A stretch of DNA of 62,530 nucleotides from a virus: positions 1 through 62,530 of the IMG/VR virus record IMGVR_UViG_3300044691_000381; one strand, written 5' to 3'. The position numbers and the translations under genes are program-made. A model generated the notes under the pieces. The model ran no database searches. It had not been told where the DNA came from and was given only the letters and a program-made list of their open reading frames with translations. Shown in pieces: positions 42,110 through 49,221 of this stretch; position 1 is the stretch's first letter, and every line of letters starts with the position of its first letter.

Positions 42110-43318
42110 TTAGTAGGAAATCGAAACGTTGGGGACCTTGCCATGCGCGATCGCAGTGACGACAAGCATTGCCGCCCCTTCGGTGAGTCCGGTGGTTATA
42201 AGCGCGACCATGGCGGCGCGGTTGATGCTGGCGCGGTGCTTCTTGTTGGCCTCGCGCTTGACAGCAGCTTCTTCCTCGATGCGCTTGGCCTCAGCAACTC
42301 GCCGGCGCTCAGCTTCGATGGCTGCTTGCTTATCGGCCTCAGCCTTGCGCTCCGCTGCTGCCATTTCTTCCGCGTGGCGCTCCTCAGCGGCTACGCGGGC
42401 AGCCTCAGCTTCGATACGCTCGTATTCCGCCTTCGCCGCTTCACGCTTTTGCCGAGTCTCCTCCGCCACCCGTGCGCGCTCTGCGGCTTCGATCGCATCC
42501 AGTCTCGCAGCCTCAGCTCTCGCCGCTCTGACCTCCGCCTCTGCCTTCTCTTGCTGGATGCGGTCATGTACCGCCTTAGCCGCCCGCTCAACCGCCGCCG
42601 CCTCTTCCATTGCCCGCGCTTCCGCTACGGCTTTGGCCTCTGCGGCAGCCTGAGCCTTGATGCGCTCCTCGCGCTCCGCCTGCAACCGCTCCGCCTCGAG
42701 CTTTTGGAGGCGGGCAAGTTCTGCCTGTTCTTCTTGGCGGACCCTGATTGCATGGGCGGCGGCGGAGAGACGCGAGAGGCACCCCAGGGAGGCGCGGCCG
42801 TATCGTTCCTTGAACTCTTGTGGGTTGCGCGCGACGTACTCTTCAACGCGCTTCATCTGGATGTCGATATCCTCGAGCGTGTTCGCCGGCAGCATGTTAG
42901 CCATCTCGTTGACGGCATCTTCATGCGCCTGGACGCGGGACTTCTCCGCATCTTCCCACTCGGTAAGCGGGCGGCGGGTGTCGTCCCGAAGCTGGTCGAG
43001 TTCATCGCGCATCCGCTTGCGCTCTGCGTCAATCTGGCCAACCTGGGCCTTCACCTCACAGACAAGTTCTTTGCCGAGGTCATCCAGCCGGACCTTTGAG
43101 GATGCAACCTTGCGGGCCAGCGATGAGATTGCCTTGCGTCCGCGCTCCGTCGATATGTCTGGAACGTGGAGGGCAACCTCAGAGCGGATCTTGTCGAGGA
43201 TTTGGTCGAGCCCGTTGGGCTGGAACAGGGCGAGAGCGTTCGGCTTGCCGATCAGGGCTAGCTCGACGACGTCTGGCGCGGATGTTTCGGTGGCTGTTGC
43301 TTCGTAAGTCAATTCCAT
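42110..43318 (-). CDS. Coiled-coil protein between exonuclease and RecT (402 aa)
   Basis: Residues about 60-150 and 190-360 form long charged coiled coils very rich in Ala, Glu and Arg (EAKAVAEARAMEEAAAVERAA), with ordered ends (IGKPNALALFQPNG at the start; RAAMVALITTGLTEGAA at the end). Genes of this kind, DUF1351-like or named TolA-like by composition, often sit between the exonuclease and annealing protein genes of phages, suggesting a structural or loading role in recombination. AAGGAG precedes the ATG. Confidence 0.75.
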   Translation of the reverse strand: MELTYEATATETSAPDVVELALIGKPNALALFQPNGLDQILDKIRSEVALHVPDISTERGRKAISSLARKVASSKVRLDDLGKELVCEVKAQVGQIDAERKRMRDELDQLRDDTRRPLTEWEDAEKSRVQAHEDAVNEMANMLPANTLEDIDIQMKRVEEYVARNPQEFKERYGRASLGCLSRLSAAAHAIRVRQEEQAELARLQKLEAERLQAEREERIKAQAAAEAKAVAEARAMEEAAAVERAAKAVHDRIQQEKAEAEVRAARAEAARLDAIEAAERARVAEETRQKREAAKAEYERIEAEAARVAAEERHAEEMAAAERKAEADKQAAIEAERRRVAEAKRIEEEAAVKREANKKHRASINRAAMVALITTGLTEGAAMLVVTAIAHGKVPNVSISY

Positions 43319-43327
43319 TGACGCTCC

Positions 43328-44341
43328 TTATTTCGTTCGAAGTACGCGGGTGGTTGTGGTTTCGGTAAACAGTTCGGCGATGTCTGGATGTTCGGCGCGG
43401 AGTAGCTTGACGGCGATGCGGTTGGTCTGCTGACTGTTCCAGGTGACAGCCGGTTTTCCATCGGGCCCGAGGATGGCGAACTTCTGGGAGTCGCCCTCGA
43501 CGCCATTTTCTGAGGCTGCGTTGGCCAAAGATGTCTTGACGGCGATCTCCAGACCCTCCCGCGTGGCCTCGAGGCGCTTCTGTGCTTCTTTCACGCCTTT
43601 GAGGATGCCCAACTGCTTCCATACCTCTTCATTGCCGGCCCATGCGAAGCCCTCGAAGCGAGACAGCACTTTGCTGGCATCTTCTGAGGACTTGATACCC
43701 GGCGGGACGCTCGCAATGACATGGTTGAACCAGAAGTCGACGGCTGCCTTGCGGATGTAGGCAATGATCTGGTCGTCGCGGTCGACCTCGTACACGCGGA
43801 GGTCGTCGGCGCCGATGAGCGCTCCCACCTTTGTGTGAGTCCGTCCGGTGACCATGAGGCCGAACTGGAACTGCGCGCCATAGTAAGCGGGGAATTCGTC
43901 GCTTCCTTCGATCCCCCAATCACCAGCGGCGCGCGGATGGACGGTCTTTATGTCGCCGTTGGCAACAGTACCCCCTCCATCCATCACGTATTCGAAGTCG
44001 ATCTCAGCACGAAGGAATGGGAACTCTTTGTCGACGTGGATCTGGTTGCGGTCAATCACCCAGACGTCGTGCTCCTCCTGCAACATCTCAATGACCATCG
44101 GTTCCAGCTTCTTACCGCGGCGGAGAACCTTGTCGCGCTCCTCGGAGGACTCTTCCTGCCAGTCCGTCGTCTTCTCTTGCCAAAGTTCATAGGCTGTCTT
44201 CCAGGGGGAGATTCCGAGGATGGCCGCTATGTCGGAGCCACCCAGAAATCCTTTGCGGTTCATCTTCTCAGGCGCGGGGTGTCCATTCTTTACTTTTCGC
44301 AGAAGGTCTATGGTTTGCTGGTCTACGTCTAACGCTGGCAT
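43328..44341 (-). CDS. YqaJ-family viral exonuclease
   Basis: The 337-aa protein carries the YqaJ/lambda-exonuclease core: FLGGSDIAAILGISPWKTAYELW (residues 32-54), RRGKKLEPMVIEML, FLRAEIDFEYV and NGDIKTVHP, the PD-(D/E)xK nuclease motifs that bind two metal ions. It degrades 5' strands at DNA ends to expose 3' tails for RecT. AAAGGA precedes the ATG. Confidence 0.93.
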   Translation of the reverse strand: MPALDVDQQTIDLLRKVKNGHPAPEKMNRKGFLGGSDIAAILGISPWKTAYELWQEKTTDWQEESSEERDKVLRRGKKLEPMVIEMLQEEHDVWVIDRNQIHVDKEFPFLRAEIDFEYVMDGGGTVANGDIKTVHPRAAGDWGIEGSDEFPAYYGAQFQFGLMVTGRTHTKVGALIGADDLRVYEVDRDDQIIAYIRKAAVDFWFNHVIASVPPGIKSSEDASKVLSRFEGFAWAGNEEVWKQLGILKGVKEAQKRLEATREGLEIAVKTSLANAASENGVEGDSQKFAILGPDGKPAVTWNSQQTNRIAVKLLRAEHPDIAELFTETTTTRVLRTK

Positions 44342-44352
44342 GGTGATCCTTT

Positions 44353-44607
44353 CTAAAGCGTCATGAAGCTTGCATCCCCCGGCGCGGCGCCGAGCTTGCG
44401 AAGAATGGTTGGCTCAACCGTGGGAGAGAAGGGCTGGGCGTTCTGCTGGGTGATGTAGCGCAACAGGATCCTTGCCTCTGGGTTCGCTCTCAGCTTGCGA
44501 AACGCTTCCCGCTCCAAGCGCGATACCTCGGCCTGAGAGATTCCCAATCGGAGCGCTACTACTTCCTGACTACGTACGGCGACTTCGCGGACGCGGCGGG
44601 ATTCCAT
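44353..44607 (-). CDS. Small HTH protein, sigma region 4-like (84 aa)
   Basis: Residues 10-42 (VRSQEVVALRLGISQAEVSR, then EREAFRKLR) look like the helix-turn-helix of sigma-70 region 4, without a region 2. A regulator of early or middle transcription is plausible. It starts by a 1-bp overlap with the DUF6197 gene stop. A second region 4-like small protein lies at 55425-55634. Confidence 0.65.
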   Translation of the reverse strand: MESRRVREVAVRSQEVVALRLGISQAEVSRLEREAFRKLRANPEARILLRYITQQNAQPFSPTVEPTILRKLGAAPGDASFMTL

Positions 44608-44942
44608 CAGCGAGCCTCCGCCGCAGTGGCGTTGGCTATGGCCAGGTCGAGGGCATAGAGAACTTGTTCGTGGGTGGCGTGGTCGTTGTAGTACGGGAAA
44701 TTTCTCGCGTAGGCAGGAAAAAAGGGCTCAAACTGGTCCATAAGGCTGTAGACGCCGGGGACATTGAGCACCTTCTGCATCGCGCCTTCCATGCACCAGC
44801 ACGTAGCCTCCGGATCATTGCCATACAGGGCTAAGACCGCGCGCTGCGACCTCTTGGCGTATACCTTCTTGCACCAATTCTTCTTCGGCGTCAGCAGATT
44901 TCGCGTGGCCCGCAGTGTTTTCAAAACGTTGACCTTTCTCAT
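44607..44942 (-). CDS. DUF6197 family protein, copy 2 (111 aa)
   Basis: It shares the pattern of the protein at 39834-40169: VLKTLRATRNLLTPKKNWCK, CWCMEGAM in the centre and YYNDHATHEQVLYALDLAIA at the end. The start at 44942 (ATGA overlap with the gene upstream) is preferred over the ORF start seven codons earlier. Confidence 0.7.
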   Translation of the reverse strand: MRKVNVLKTLRATRNLLTPKKNWCKKVYAKRSQRAVLALYGNDPEATCWCMEGAMQKVLNVPGVYSLMDQFEPFFPAYARNFPYYNDHATHEQVLYALDLAIANATAAEAR

Positions 44943-45181
44943 TGCGGTCCCTTTCGTATGCATGCGTCTAACTGCTCCTCACGCGTCTCAAGCTCATTGA
45001 AGGTCTTGCGTAACTCCCACTCGTATCTGGAGTAGTGCTTGGCTTCTTTGCCTTCGGCGTCCATCTGCTCCCACCTCTTGAGCCACTTGGCGCGCTGCTC
45101 TGGCGGGATGCGGGTGAAGATGGGCCGGTTGGTTTGGGAGTCGTAGGCGATCGCCGGAAGTAATCTGAGGTCTACGCTCAT
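44939..45181 (-). CDS. Hypothetical protein (80 aa)
   Basis: The ATG at 45181 has GGAGG five bases upstream. The product MSVDLRLLPAIAYDSQTNRP followed by a charged helix (RAKWLKRWEQMDAEGKEAK) has no known family. Coupled by ATGA at both ends. Confidence 0.6.
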   Translation of the reverse strand: MSVDLRLLPAIAYDSQTNRPIFTRIPPEQRAKWLKRWEQMDAEGKEAKHYSRYEWELRKTFNELETREEQLDACIRKGPQ

Positions 45182-45309
45182 CGCGACCTCCATCGCCGGA
45201 ACAGGCGGATACTGTCGAGAGCCAGGGAGCCCACACCAACCAACGTGAGGCCGGAGAGCACGATCAGGATTGCCAGCACTGCGAAGCGAAAGCCGTCAGT
45301 AGCGTTCAT
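45178..45309 (-). CDS. Small single-span membrane protein (43 aa)
   Basis: A strong GGAGG precedes the ATG at 45309 and the TGA overlaps the next ATG. The product is one hydrophobic helix (FRFAVLAILIVLSGLTLVGV) with a basic C-terminal tail (LFRRWRSR). Confidence 0.6.
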   Translation of the reverse strand: MNATDGFRFAVLAILIVLSGLTLVGVGSLALDSIRLFRRWRSR

Positions 45310-45463
45310 AGTCGGCCTCCTCTTCTGGTGAAGGTGCAGCAAGAGGGCCGAGGAAGCGCGTTACGGCAAAGTCCCTTACCTGCTCCTCATGCTCTGAGGC
45401 CCACAGGATCGCAACGCAGAGGAGAAGCATGAAGCCGCAGCCGGAGATGCCGTAGTAGTTCAC
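45296..45463 (-). CDS. Small membrane protein, GTG start (55 aa)
   Basis: The GTG at 45463 overlaps the preceding stop (GTGA). The product has an N-terminal hydrophobic segment (GCGFMLLLCVAILWAS) and an acidic C-terminus (SPEEEADYERY). It overlaps the next small membrane gene by 14 bp. Confidence 0.55.
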   Translation of the reverse strand: MNYYGISGCGFMLLLCVAILWASEHEEQVRDFAVTRFLGPLAAPSPEEEADYERY

Positions 45464-45726
45464 GATTGCACCTCATGGCGGATAATCTCCCGGATCACGT
45501 CTTCTAGCGTGGGCGGGTTAGGAGGATTGAGAGTTGTTTTCTCCTTTGGAGTGGAGGCTAATCCAAACTCATTCAAGCACCCGTGGCACCAGTCTTGACG
45601 GAACGACTTGAACCACGCATCCGATCCGACGTATTCGCCTACGCCAGCGGACACGCACTTTATGGCTTTGCGGTCGGAAAACTCGCTCTTGCATCGGTCA
45701 CACGCGTAGGTGGTTTTAGTGCTCAT
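45460..45726 (-). CDS. Zinc-ribbon protein (88 aa)
   Basis: CDRCKSEFSDRKAIKC and WCHGCLNEFG supply two CxxC halves of a zinc ribbon, followed by a Pro-rich linker and an acidic helix (LEDVIREIIRHEV). Coupled to its upstream neighbour by a 4-bp overlap. Confidence 0.65.
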   Translation of the reverse strand: MSTKTTYACDRCKSEFSDRKAIKCVSAGVGEYVGSDAWFKSFRQDWCHGCLNEFGLASTPKEKTTLNPPNPPTLEDVIREIIRHEVQS

Positions 45727-46034
45727 TTCAACCTCTTCTGTTCTGCGGCCTCATGCCGCCATTCATCGCGGTCCCGACTACCAGCGGGCTCCGGTGCCAG
45801 ATCATCGAAGAGTTTGTCGAAGCAAGGGCCACAAGTCCCCGAGATGAGGATTTCGCGGTCAGCCTCGGGAACGGACGGCATTACATTCTGAATGAGGCCG
45901 CCGCCAGTCCACGCTAGCCACTCAGATTCGGGGATATTGAAGGTCTTCTTGCCGTGGCACATCTCGCATTCTGTTACCACCACGACGCAATAGACCCCAT
46001 CCTTCATGCGCTCATCAATCGCTTGGTAACTCAT
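45723..46034 (-). CDS. Zinc-binding phage protein (103 aa)
   Basis: The sequence TECEMCHGKKTFNIPESEWLAW then GGGLIQNVMPSVPEADREIL and ISGTCGPCFDKLF is a pattern I have seen in many actinobacterial and proteobacterial phages: two CxxC pairs around a W-x-x-G...IQ...P segment. Function unknown. GGAGG at about 46039-46043 on the - strand precedes the ATG. Confidence 0.7.
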   Translation of the reverse strand: MSYQAIDERMKDGVYCVVVVTECEMCHGKKTFNIPESEWLAWTGGGLIQNVMPSVPEADREILISGTCGPCFDKLFDDLAPEPAGSRDRDEWRHEAAEQKRLK

Positions 46035-46207
46035 GCGGCCTCCTGGTGAGCCGCCGCGACGACTTCGACGATGGAAGTTTTGGCGACGGTTAGATGGGTG
46101 TATCCGGTGACACTCAGAGGGCCTGGATCGGCCAGCGCCGCATCGATCAACTGGCGGATGAGGACGAGCCGGTTGTGGCGCATGTTTTGGGCTATGGTCT
46201 GGTTCAC
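46031..46207 (-). CDS. Small helical protein, GTG start (58 aa)
   Basis: Both ends overlap neighbours (GTGA at 46204-46207 and ATGA at 46031-46034). The product MNQTIAQNMRHNRLVLIRQL and a C-terminal AKTSIVEVVAAAHQEAA helix has no recognised family. The double coupling is the evidence for translation. Confidence 0.55.
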   Translation of the reverse strand: MNQTIAQNMRHNRLVLIRQLIDAALADPGPLSVTGYTHLTVAKTSIVEVVAAAHQEAA

Positions 46208-46443
46208 AGCGACACCTCGATTCGAGCGGCGCGAAGCTCTCGTGAGCGCTGGCGAGCTTTAGGTGTGCGCGTGGAGTCGGGATGCTTGATGCTGAATCCC
46301 CAGAGAGCGGCGTAAGCCTTATCCAGCTTCATCAGGCGGTGACGCTTTGCCTTGATGTAACCGAAGGAGCGAGGAACCCCTACAGAGCAGGTGCCTCCTA
46401 GCCGCATGACTTCTGCGTTTTGGATGAACTGGTAGATGCTCAT
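46204..46443 (-). CDS. Basic hypothetical protein (79 aa)
   Basis: Starting at 46443 (ATGA overlap, AAAGG upstream), the product is rich in Lys, Arg and His (SFGYIKAKRHRLMKLDKAYA) and may bind nucleic acid. No family recognised. Confidence 0.55.
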   Translation of the reverse strand: MSIYQFIQNAEVMRLGGTCSVGVPRSFGYIKAKRHRLMKLDKAYAALWGFSIKHPDSTRTPKARQRSRELRAARIEVSL

Positions 46444-46628
46444 GCTGCCAACCTTTCCGGCAGTCCAAGTTCTTCGCAGATCATCTCGCCAGCGCAATCA
46501 AAACAGTGATTACCTGCCTGGGCCTCGTCCTTGCCGCACTCCCAGCACAATGCGGATTCTTCTTCGCAAGCTGCCGCCGTGAATCCTGGGTGTAGGTCGC
46601 CGAGGTCTATGTCGTATTCGCCGATCAT
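46440..46628 (-). CDS. Acidic zinc-binding protein (62 aa)
   Basis: CWECGKDEAQAGNHCFDC gives a compact C-C-H-C-C zinc site within an acidic protein. Overlaps both neighbours by 4 bp. Confidence 0.6.
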   Translation of the reverse strand: MIGEYDIDLGDLHPGFTAAACEEESALCWECGKDEAQAGNHCFDCAGEMICEELGLPERLAA

Positions 46629-46822
46629 GCGACCCTCCGCATATCCTCAAGCTCCCCGCAAAGGGTTATTGCCGTCAGGAGTGTTTCGCTATCCATTTCC
46701 AGTGATACCTCCATGCGGGCGTCGATTATGACTATGGCCGCGCTCGCGTCACGGAAGGCGTGCCAGAAAGCCGAGTTGAGCATCATGTAGGCGTTGATTT
46801 GCTTGGCTTGAAGTGTGGTCAT
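46625..46822 (-). CDS. Hypothetical protein (65 aa)
   Basis: An alpha/beta small protein (QINAYMMLNSAFWHAFRDAS, AAIVIIDARMEVSLEM). The ATG at 46822 comes immediately before the preceding small gene's stop region. No family recognised. Confidence 0.55.
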   Translation of the reverse strand: MTTLQAKQINAYMMLNSAFWHAFRDASAAIVIIDARMEVSLEMDSETLLTAITLCGELEDMRRVA

Positions 46823-46909
46823 TTATTCGGCCTCCGAGAGAATGCGCAGTGCTGCGAGAAAAACGACAAACCAGATGAGGACCACGGAAGCCACGAGATG
46901 GGAATCCAT
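46823..46909 (-). CDS. Tiny membrane protein (28 aa)
   Basis: AAGGAG eight bases upstream of the ATG at 46909 supports this 28-aa peptide, almost wholly one hydrophobic helix (LVASVVLIWFVVFLAALRIL). It is one of two consecutive tiny membrane genes separated only by stop and start (TAAATG). Confidence 0.5.
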   Translation of the reverse strand: MDSHLVASVVLIWFVVFLAALRILSEAE

Positions 46910-46999
46910 TTAGCGGTCTCCTTTTCTGACCCAAAGAGTGGGAAGGCAGAACAGACCGGCGATGACGATCCAGCCGAGGACGATGTGGTTGAATGTCAT
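46910..46999 (-). CDS. Tiny membrane protein (29 aa)
   Basis: The 29-aa product has one hydrophobic helix (IVLGWIVIAGLFCLPTLWV) and a basic tail (RKGDR). Its ATG overlaps the stop of the gene at 46996 and AGGTG lies upstream. Such peptides can modulate host membrane proteins, but no target is suggested by sequence. Confidence 0.5.
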   Translation of the reverse strand: MTFNHIVLGWIVIAGLFCLPTLWVRKGDR

Positions 47000-47097
47000 C
47001 GCGCACCTGCCTTCGTGATCACTTTGAGTTCGCGGCTGGATCGCAGATAGATGGAGAGCTTCTTGGCGGAAGGCTGGCGGCTGTTGTCGATTCTCAT
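46996..47097 (-). CDS. Tiny basic peptide (33 aa)
   Basis: A strong GGAGG six bases before the ATG at 47097 and 4-bp overlaps at both ends support this 33-aa basic peptide (MRIDNSRQPSAKKLSIYLRS). Confidence 0.5.
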   Translation of the reverse strand: MRIDNSRQPSAKKLSIYLRSSRELKVITKAGAR

Positions 47098-47342
47098 CGT
47101 GCACCTCCAGCGGCAGCCATCTTGCCGTCGGCTACCGGCTTGGGTTCCACGGCTCCGGTGCCATGGCAGAAAGAGCAGGGGATGTGAAAGGTTGCGTACC
47201 CGCAGGAGTAGTTCTTGCGTGCGAAGCGGGTGGGAATCTCAGCAACGACCTTGCCGCTGCCCTTGCAGTTGCCGCAGACCTTGCGGGTGGACTGGATGTT
47301 GGCAATCTCGCGCTCACTGAGGACTGGAGTTTTAGTCGCCAT
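47094..47342 (-). CDS. DnaJ-type zinc-finger protein (82 aa)
   Basis: CGNCKGSGK and, 30 residues on, CSFCHGTGA form two CxxCxGxG repeats, the zinc-binding signature of the DnaJ central domain, without a J domain. A further Cys lies at YSCGY. Related small proteins occur in many phages and may act as adaptors. Confidence 0.75.
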   Translation of the reverse strand: MATKTPVLSEREIANIQSTRKVCGNCKGSGKVVAEIPTRFARKNYSCGYATFHIPCSFCHGTGAVEPKPVADGKMAAAGGAR

Positions 47343-47542
47343 TAGCGGCCTCCCTCTGCGGTGAGAAGGTTGGGAAGCTGCACCATCTCTTCGGGAGTGA
47401 TCGGCGAGAGCCAGTCGTGAACCGCGTGCGCCGCATCGTTGGGGCAGCGCCGGCAGGGGGCGGGATCGCCCAATTTGAAGGGTCCAGGTACGAAGGGATG
47501 TGTTCCGAGGTGAACCCGCGTAATGCGAGGGTTATTTGGCAT
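47342..47542 (-). CDS. First gene of the left early operon (66 aa)
   Basis: The 66-aa product contains CRRCPNDAAHAVH, a probable zinc site, and an acidic C-terminus. It is the first gene after the leftward early promoter; GGAGG lies 11 bases before the ATG. Its leader closely resembles the leader of the gene at 48267. Confidence 0.65.
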   Translation of the reverse strand: MPNNPRITRVHLGTHPFVPGPFKLGDPAPCRRCPNDAAHAVHDWLSPITPEEMVQLPNLLTAEGGR

Positions 47543-47572
47543 CGTTATCGACCTCCTACAGCCGATGACGAC

Positions 47573-47602
47573 ACTCTAGTCTCAACTAGTGTGCAAAGTC
47601 AA
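47573..47602 (-). promoter_or_regulatory. Leftward early promoter with embedded ACTAGT operator
   Basis: On the - strand, TTGACT (47602-47597) and TAGAGT (47578-47573) are 18 bp apart, good -35 and near -10 hexamers. The spacer contains CACACTAGTTG (47593-47583), sharing the ACTAGT core with three other sites around the lysogeny region. A repressor bound here would block polymerase and shut off the whole left operon. Confidence 0.7.
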
Positions 47603-47615
47603 CTTAAATTAGTTT

Positions 47616-47631
47616 CATACACTAGTGTATG
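47616..47631. promoter_or_regulatory. 16-bp perfect palindrome, putative operator
   Basis: CATACACTAGTGTATG is a perfect 16-bp palindrome centred on CTAG, 14 bp upstream of the -35 of the leftward promoter. It shares the ACTAGT core with the site inside the promoter spacer, so it is a likely high-affinity or cooperative repressor site. Confidence 0.7.
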
Positions 47632-47702
47632 ACTAGAATCAACCCGAAGGGTGCTATTGTGAATCTCGGGTTCCCCGCATAAGTGGGTTGAGCCTCGCCG
47701 GG

Positions 47703-47748
47703 CCGCTCCCGTTGTGCTCCCGAGGGCGCACTCCTACCGCGGGGGCGG
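47703..47748. other. GC-rich nested hairpin in the control region
   Basis: CCGCTCCCG (47703-47711) pairs with CGGGGGCGG (47740-47748) over 9 bp with one G-T pair, and inside it GTGC..GCAC with CCC/GGG (47714-47731) forms a second hairpin. It lies in the 356-bp gene-free region 47543-47898 between the early promoter and the lysogeny terminator. It could be a regulatory or antisense RNA, or part of one. No T run follows on either strand. Confidence 0.45.
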
Positions 47749-47836
47749 TTCCGGCACACTAAAGATTGTGATGGGGACGGGATTTCATGGAGTCCAAGGC
47801 CACCGTCTCAAAAGAGCCAATAAAGCTGCCCATTGC

Positions 47837-47872
47837 AAACAGAAAGGCCCTCCGAAGAGGGTCTTTCTGTTT
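47837..47872. terminator. Bidirectional terminator at the end of the lysogeny operon
   Basis: A 16-bp stem (47837-47852 with 47857-47872, one G-T pair) has a CGAA loop and T-rich 3' arms on both strands. On the - strand it ends the operon that runs from the excisionase-like gene to the gene at 47899. On the + strand it protects that operon from opposing transcripts. Its GCCCTC-cgaa-GAGGG core is shared with the hairpin at 29162-29187. Confidence 0.9.
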
Positions 47873-47898
47873 GCCCGGCCACCCAGCCGGGGAGCGCA

Positions 47899-48267
47899 CT
47901 ACTTCTTAGTATTCCATTCAGGCAGGCCCAGTAACTCCTCTTTGCCGGCCACGGTCAGGCTGCCAACTTTTAGCGCGATCCTGATGCCCACTTCAACATT
48001 CGACGCGGCGCGCTTCTTTCCTATGGCGACGCCGCCATCCATGAGGATCTTCTGCAGGTCTACCTTCGGCATGGGATTGCCATGTTCTTCCAGAACGGTC
48101 CGTATGGCAACCAGCGGCCTAACATTGTAGAAGCGGGTTGCCGGGGAGTCCGCCAGCCCTTCGGACAGCGCCTCGAATCTGTTGAGGGCTGCCAGCGCGG
48201 CCTTGCGGGGCTTGAGTTGTGCTTTCAGTTGCTCGATCTCTAGTTCCAGGGTTTCGCGTGAGTTCAT
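47899..48267 (-). CDS. Coiled-coil plus winged-helix-like protein, paralogue A (repressor candidate)
   Basis: From the ATG at 48267 the product is 122 aa. Residues 1-35 form a coiled coil (LELEIEQLKAQLKPRKAALA) and residues about 50-122 resemble a winged-helix (HARE-HTH-like) domain: IRTVLEEHGNPMPKVDLQKI, ASNVEVGIRIALKVG and the end LLGLPEW. It is paralogous to the next protein. Lying last in the lysogeny operon, between the two operator regions, it is one of the few candidates for the ACTAGT-binding regulator. DNA binding is inferred only. Confidence 0.6.
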   Translation of the reverse strand: MNSRETLELEIEQLKAQLKPRKAALAALNRFEALSEGLADSPATRFYNVRPLVAIRTVLEEHGNPMPKVDLQKILMDGGVAIGKKRAASNVEVGIRIALKVGSLTVAGKEELLGLPEWNTKK

Positions 48268-48302
48268 TGTCGTTGTCGCCCTCCTACAGGGGACGTACCG
48301 AT

Positions 48303-48710
48303 CTACTTCTTGTTCGCCCACTCAGGAAGGCCGATAAGCTCGTCGTCAGCTATTTTTGCTTTCTTATCTTTGCCCGACCGCGTGATGTTGTTGTTCCTGG
48401 CATTGATCTTGATTGACAGGTCGATGTCGCTCTCAGGGGTCTCGTTTCCGTCTGCCGCGCCGCCGTCAAGCAATATCTTTCGCAGTTCGGCCTTCTTCAT
48501 CGGCTTGCCGTGCTCTTCAAGGATTTCCCGGATCGAGGCTTTGTGTTTCTTCTTGTAGAAGCGGGTCGAGGGGGAGTCGGGCAGTTCTTCGACCTCCCCC
48601 TTTTTGAGGACTGCACGAGCGGCCTTCTTACGCTTTAGCAGAGATGCGATCTGCTCCATTTGAGCTTCCAACTCCTCGATCTCCCGGTCCAACATTTCGC
48701 TTGAATCCAT
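48303..48710 (-). CDS. Coiled-coil plus winged-helix-like protein, paralogue B (repressor candidate)
   Basis: The 135-aa product has the same plan as paralogue A: coiled coil (DREIEELEAQMEQIASLLKR), PSTRFYKKKHKASIREILEE, HGKPMKKAELRKILLDGG and the end IGLPEWANKK. Tandem duplication of a small regulator with different basic patches suggests division of labour, for example repressor and anti-repressor or Cro-like partner. It is transcribed with the excisionase-like and integrase genes. Confidence 0.6.
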   Translation of the reverse strand: MDSSEMLDREIEELEAQMEQIASLLKRKKAARAVLKKGEVEELPDSPSTRFYKKKHKASIREILEEHGKPMKKAELRKILLDGGAADGNETPESDIDLSIKINARNNNITRSGKDKKAKIADDELIGLPEWANKK

Positions 48711-48714
48711 AGTT

Positions 48715-49221
48715 TTACAAGATCGCCCGAATGGCGTGTCCTTCCATCGGCTCCAATTTTTCAGATATGCGCTCGATGAGTTTCAATTCTTCCCCGTACG
48801 TCCAGAGAAGATCGCAGGTGTAATGTCTACCGAGTCCGAGTCTACCAATAACCTTCTCGATTACGGAAAGAAGAATTTGCCACCGCAGTTTTGCGTGGTC
48901 CTCACGCATGATCTCGAACATGGTCGCCATCTCAGAGTCCTCCGATTGAACGATTCTGGCATGGTTGGCGAAACATACGAACTGCCGTGAGTTCCAAAAT
49001 ATATTCAAGAGGTCGTCCTTCGATAGATGCACGTCCTGCCTAGAGGCTGGGTCTTTGCCGGAACGTATGCCGTGGAGTGTTACCCGTCCAGATTCACTGA
49101 GCGGGCGTGTCTCGCGGAGAAATGTTTCAACGGTGATGCCCCTTCGGTGGAAGCGGGATATGGAAGAGGAGGCTAAGGCTCCGGCCAGGAGAGCGGCTGC
49201 TCCGGAATAGATCGAATTCAT
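48715..49221 (-). CDS. Membrane-anchored protein, possible lysogenic cargo (168 aa)
   Basis: The ATG at 49221 overlaps the upstream stop (ATGA). One N-terminal transmembrane segment (about residues 4-22, IYSGAAALLAGALASSSIS) precedes a soluble helical domain (FWNSRQFVCFANHARIVQSE, WTYGEELKLIERISEKL). Co-translated with the multi-span protein upstream, so the two may form one membrane complex. No family recognised. Confidence 0.6.
   Translation of the reverse strand: MNSIYSGAAALLAGALASSSISRFHRRGITVETFLRETRPLSESGRVTLHGIRSGKDPASRQDVHLSKDDLLNIFWNSRQFVCFANHARIVQSEDSEMATMFEIMREDHAKLRWQILLSVIEKVIGRLGLGRHYTCDLLWTYGEELKLIERISEKLEPMEGHAIRAIL

Noticed and set aside
47808-47930. 40-codon + strand ORF across the bidirectional terminator
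   Set aside because: It runs through the terminator stem, lacks a ribosome binding site and overlaps the end of the lysogeny operon.
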